Assembly (NCBI GenBank): GCA_002405525.1
Contig: DHLY01000022.1
Location: forward strand, 62,360 to 77,100
Direction of reading: 5' to 3'
DNA: 14,741 bases
Origin: Proteobacteria bacterium UBA4656
GTDB lineage: Bacteria > Pseudomonadota > Gammaproteobacteria > Xanthomonadales > Ahniellaceae
Under the pieces are notes generated by a model that saw nothing but the letters and a program-made list of their open reading frames with translations, searched no databases and was not told where the DNA came from. The position numbers and the translations under genes were made by a program. Positions 13,297-14,741 of this stretch are shown one piece after another (positions within the stretch are counted from its first letter, which is position 1; each line of letters begins with the position of its first letter).

Positions 13297-14741
13297 GTGC
13301 GCCGTCTCGTCGCCCTTCCGCTGCTCGCCGCCGCCGCGCTCGCGCAGGCCGCGCCGGACACCCCACTGGTGGCCGGCCAGTCGCGCAGTTTCAGTCTCGC
13401 CGGCAACGCGTTCACGGACTCGTTCTATTTCGACGCGCCGGCCGACGCCGCGCAGCTGCAGTTCGAGGTCAGCGGCAACACCGACCTCGACCTGCTGGTG
13501 CGCTATGGCAGCCCGTTCCCGGGCACCGAACCGGGTGCGAGCCCTTCGGCCACCTACCTGCTCGAGGGGGCGCAGTACCGCTCGATCAGTTCCGAGTCGA
13601 CCGAGCGGATCGCGATCGGCCGCTACAACGCGCAGCCGGTGCGCGCAGGGCGCTGGTACATTGTGGTGCTGAACTTCGACGCCGCGTCCAGCGCCGCCAG
13701 CATCCGGGTCACGCCGTCGACGGCGGAGCCGGGTCCGCTCCCGATCCAGGTGGTGTTCGACGATGCGACCGCCGACGGCAGCCTCGCGTGCAGCGTCAGC
13801 GAGTGGAACGATCCCGCGCCGCGGACCGCCGCCGGTGGCAACACCGGCACCACGGTCGGGCAGCAGCGCCGCAATGCGGTGCTGGAGGCGGCGCGCCTGC
13901 TGTCGAATGAACTGCGCAGCCCGGTGCCGATCAAGGTCAAGGCCTGCTGGACCGACGCCTGCGACGATCCGCTCACCCCCGGCCCCGACAGCAATCGCTG
14001 CTCCGCGACCGGCGCCACGCTGGCCTTTGCCGGGCCGCGCGACATCTTCGTGCGCGCGCAGGCCCAGGCGCGCACCAACAATGCTCTGGTCGTCGACCTC
14101 GAGGACTACGTGCCCGTTCTCCCACGCCCGCAGACCTGGTACGCCGGCACGCCGACGACCAAGCTGGCCGGCACGCCGACCTGCGGCATCACCGGCGGCC
14201 CCTGCGCCGGCGACTACGAGATCAGGATCACCTTCAACAACCGCATCGGCGAAACCGGGATATTCGGCGGCCGCAACTGGTGGTACGGGTTCACCGGCCA
14301 GTCCCCGTCGACCGGACCCGACTTCCTCAGTGTCGCGATGCACGAGATCACCCACGGCCTGGGCTTCCTGTCGCTGGTCAACCTCGGCGGCCGCAGCGGC
14401 GAGCCGGTCGGCGCCGAGCTGTTCGGCTATGACGACATCTACGCCGCCAACGCGGTTTCGGTGGATGCCGGCACGGGTGCGGTTGCGCGCTTCACCGAGC
14501 TGACGAACGCGCAGCGCGAGGCGGCGCTGAAGTCGTTCACCCAACTGCGTTGGGACGATTCGGCCAGCGTCGCCTCGATCGACAACGTCAACCGCGACCT
14601 GCCGGCCCCGGACAACTTCGTGCGCCTGTTCGCGCCCGACCCGATCCAGCCGGGCTCGACCCTCAGCCACGTGGCCGGCGCCGGCATCGACGCCGGCCTG
14701 ATGCTGGCGCAGTTGAGCGGCGCGCCGCGCCGGCTCGGCAT
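13297..14741 (+). CDS. Secreted zinc-metalloprotease-like protein with N-terminal PPC-like domain (partial)
   Basis: From GTG at 13297 the frame is open for 481 codons to the window end; the 3' part is missing. A signal peptide (1 to about 18, cleaved near AQA-APD) is followed by a PPC-like beta domain (about 20-135: VSGNTDLDLLVRYGSP, later AGRWYIVVLNF). A larger domain (about 150 on) contains HEITHGLGF (349-357), a HExxH zinc site with His349, Glu350 and His353. The metzincin third ligand ten residues after the first His is Ser359, so it is not a classical metzincin; His458 in LSHV is a possible ligand. Several Cys (165 and in WTDACDD, NRCS, TCGITGGPC) suggest disulfides. Proteins of this type in Lysobacter-like bacteria often carry a PA domain; that region could lie beyond the edge. 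It is coupled to the small gene before it. Confidence 0.85.
   Translation, partial: MRRLVALPLLAAAALAQAAPDTPLVAGQSRSFSLAGNAFTDSFYFDAPADAAQLQFEVSGNTDLDLLVRYGSPFPGTEPGASPSATYLLEGAQYRSISSESTERIAIGRYNAQPVRAGRWYIVVLNFDAASSAASIRVTPSTAEPGPLPIQVVFDDATADGSLACSVSEWNDPAPRTAAGGNTGTTVGQQRRNAVLEAARLLSNELRSPVPIKVKACWTDACDDPLTPGPDSNRCSATGATLAFAGPRDIFVRAQAQARTNNALVVDLEDYVPVLPRPQTWYAGTPTTKLAGTPTCGITGGPCAGDYEIRITFNNRIGETGIFGGRNWWYGFTGQSPSTGPDFLSVAMHEITHGLGFLSLVNLGGRSGEPVGAELFGYDDIYAANAVSVDAGTGAVARFTELTNAQREAALKSFTQLRWDDSASVASIDNVNRDLPAPDNFVRLFAPDPIQPGSTLSHVAGAGIDAGLMLAQLSGAPRRLG

Noticed and set aside
13243..14670. 475-codon minus-strand frame
   Set aside because: It is the antisense of the small exported protein and metalloprotease genes, which have signal peptides, a strong ribosome-binding site and a zinc motif. 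The antisense product has none of these.
1..14741. CRISPR arrays, insertion sequences, phage or defence genes
   Set aside because: No regularly spaced repeats, transposase, integrase or Cas-like proteins are seen; all genes recognised are housekeeping or envelope types.

Overview
The window is high-GC chromosomal DNA from a gammaproteobacterium, most likely of the order Xanthomonadales/Lysobacterales. The evidence is the gene order pcnB-folK-panB-panC-panD-pgi and the dapA/gcvR/phoH neighbourhood, which I associate with Xanthomonas and relatives, together with the protein sequences (GcvR and DapA closely resemble the xanthomonad versions as I remember them). I see no phage, transposon, plasmid or CRISPR sequence. 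This is core genome with a few unusual intergenic regions.

Layout. Positions 1-6027 (minus strand): an operon pcnB-folK-panB-panC whose genes overlap or lie 3 nt apart, ending in an intrinsic terminator at 2333-2354. Next comes a 446-bp gap holding a structured, terminator-ended RNA candidate and a dispersed repeat, and then panD-pgi with its own probable promoter. PanB, PanC and PanD make pantothenate (CoA precursor), FolK acts in folate synthesis, PcnB polyadenylates RNA and Pgi is glycolytic/gluconeogenic. Positions 6077-6585 (plus): tRNA-Glu(CUC) with a good promoter, then the 7Fe ferredoxin gene fdxA. Positions 6914-8490 (minus): dapA followed by a short BamC-like lipoprotein gene. Positions 8593-10702 (plus): gcvR and a PIN-PhoH ATPase gene. 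Positions 10814-11947 (minus): an outer-membrane barrel whose C-terminal half resembles FadL/OmpP1, with a strong terminator. Positions 12118-12933 (plus): thiD. Positions 13016-14741 (plus): a small exported protein of unknown function, tightly coupled to a secreted zinc-metalloprotease-like protein with an N-terminal PPC-like domain that runs off the window.

The most interesting material is non-coding. The panC-panD gap encodes on the minus strand a roughly 215-nt RNA candidate with stacked helices, G-U pairs that favour that strand, mutually exclusive GUUGC/GCAAC pairings, repeated CGGAA motifs and a T9 terminator. A 21-nt hairpin in it recurs with two A/G differences in the thiD leader, where it covers the ribosome-binding site and ends two bases before the ATG. 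Downstream of both pgi and panC there is a diverged copy of a roughly 50-bp repeat centred on GCCATCCATGGC. All of this was read by eye, with no folding or database search.
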